Shown piece after piece: positions 63,926 to 64,000 of a stretch of DNA of 64,000 nt. The DNA lies in the NCBI RefSeq assembly GCF_001043025.1, contig NZ_JYLD01000007.1:248001-312000 (forward strand). The letters are read 5' to 3'. The DNA comes from Pseudomonas helleri. GTDB taxonomy: Bacteria > Pseudomonadota > Gammaproteobacteria > Pseudomonadales > Pseudomonadaceae. The notes under the pieces were generated by a model that saw only the letters and a list, made by a program, of their open reading frames with translations, did no database searches and was not told the DNA's origin. How positions within the stretch are numbered: the first letter of the stretch is position 1; the number at the start of each line of letters is the position of its first letter. The translations under genes were made by a program, and so were the position numbers.

Positions 63926-64000
63926 TGAATCGCCCCTAGTTTCGTAGACACCTCCAAGCCTTAAAATGAGGCCCATTAGGAGGTGCCATGAGCAACCAGC
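63926..64000 (+). mobile_element. Left end of an IS3-family-like insertion sequence (continues outside)
   Basis: TTGAATCGCCCCTAGTTTCG resembles the terminal inverted repeat of IS3-family elements (TG...CGCCCC...GGTTT..GGACAC). It is followed after ~40 nt by AGGAGG and an ATG at 63988 reading MSNQ, as in an OrfA transposase. The right end is beyond the window. Confidence 0.65.
63988..64000 (+). CDS. Start of a transposase OrfA (window edge)
   Basis: Only four codons (MSNQ) are visible, after the ideal ribosome site TTAGGAGGTGCC. The identification rests on the flanking IS-like end. Confidence 0.5.

Overview
The window is chromosomal DNA of a Pseudomonas, most likely from the P. fluorescens lineage. 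The evidence is the gene orders ppsA / alpha-beta hydrolase / rraA / cmaX-crfX-cmpX-sigX-oprF and cobalamin genes / MarR / MFS / glutathione peroxidase / FadL, the prpBC-acnD-prpF-prpD order, the rmf leader, and numerous fluorescens-type REP inverted repeats. Coding density is high and almost everything is core metabolism; only the last ~1.6 kb looks accessory.

Layout. 1-6769: late cobalamin genes (bluB fragment, cbiB, cobD, cobQ, cobU, cobT, cobC, cobS), tightly overlapped and broken once by a REP pair. 6824-10588: a MarR regulator, an MFS transporter with a translationally coupled 40-residue membrane peptide, a periplasmic glutathione peroxidase and a FadL porin. 11242-14301: two small conserved proteins and rmuC, separated by about 1 kb without a convincing gene. 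14385-25600: a 1155-residue transporter/sensor-kinase fusion of the MxtR/CrbS type, a TetR-MFS divergent pair, a TDT-family transporter, an MFS-acyltransferase fusion, a Gdx/SugE guanidinium exporter preceded by a guanidine-II riboswitch, a bile-acid-type symporter and rdgC. 25762-26324: two tRNA-Val/tRNA-Asp pairs. 26501-30517: a ferrisiderophore receptor with its FecR/FecI pair. 30676-36061: cysH, pabB and a three-gene cluster (retropepsin-like protease, inactive transglutaminase with membrane helices, ATP-grasp glutamate-ligase-like protein). 36343-44834: the methylcitrate (propionate) operon, with REP hairpins in three of its gaps and at its end. 44925-48297: ppsR and ppsA, divergent. 48400-54008: hydrolase, rraA, and the cell-envelope stress cluster ending in sigX and oprF. 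54128-61357: pyrD, rmf with a structured leader, rlmL, dacB, yggL and a conserved membrane-anchored protein. 61731-62404: three identical tRNA-Glu/tRNA-Gly units. 62522-63407: a DUF2169-like fragment and an orphan Tdi1-like T6SS immunity gene. From 63926: the left end of an IS3-type element running out of the window.

How it fits together. The prp genes convert propionyl-CoA plus oxaloacetate to pyruvate and succinate, and PpsA next door can lift that pyruvate to PEP under PpsR control. The sensor of the MxtR/CrbS class belongs to the same acetate/short-chain carbon theme. The sigX region links envelope stress to the major porin OprF.

The most useful non-coding observations are the guanidine-II riboswitch at 23493-23543, operator-like palindromes at four regulator or transporter genes, and an oriented G-U wobble in the type A REP hairpins. 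In all five asymmetric copies the wobble pairs only in the RNA of the gene that ends just upstream, which suggests these repeats act as mRNA 3'-end structures.
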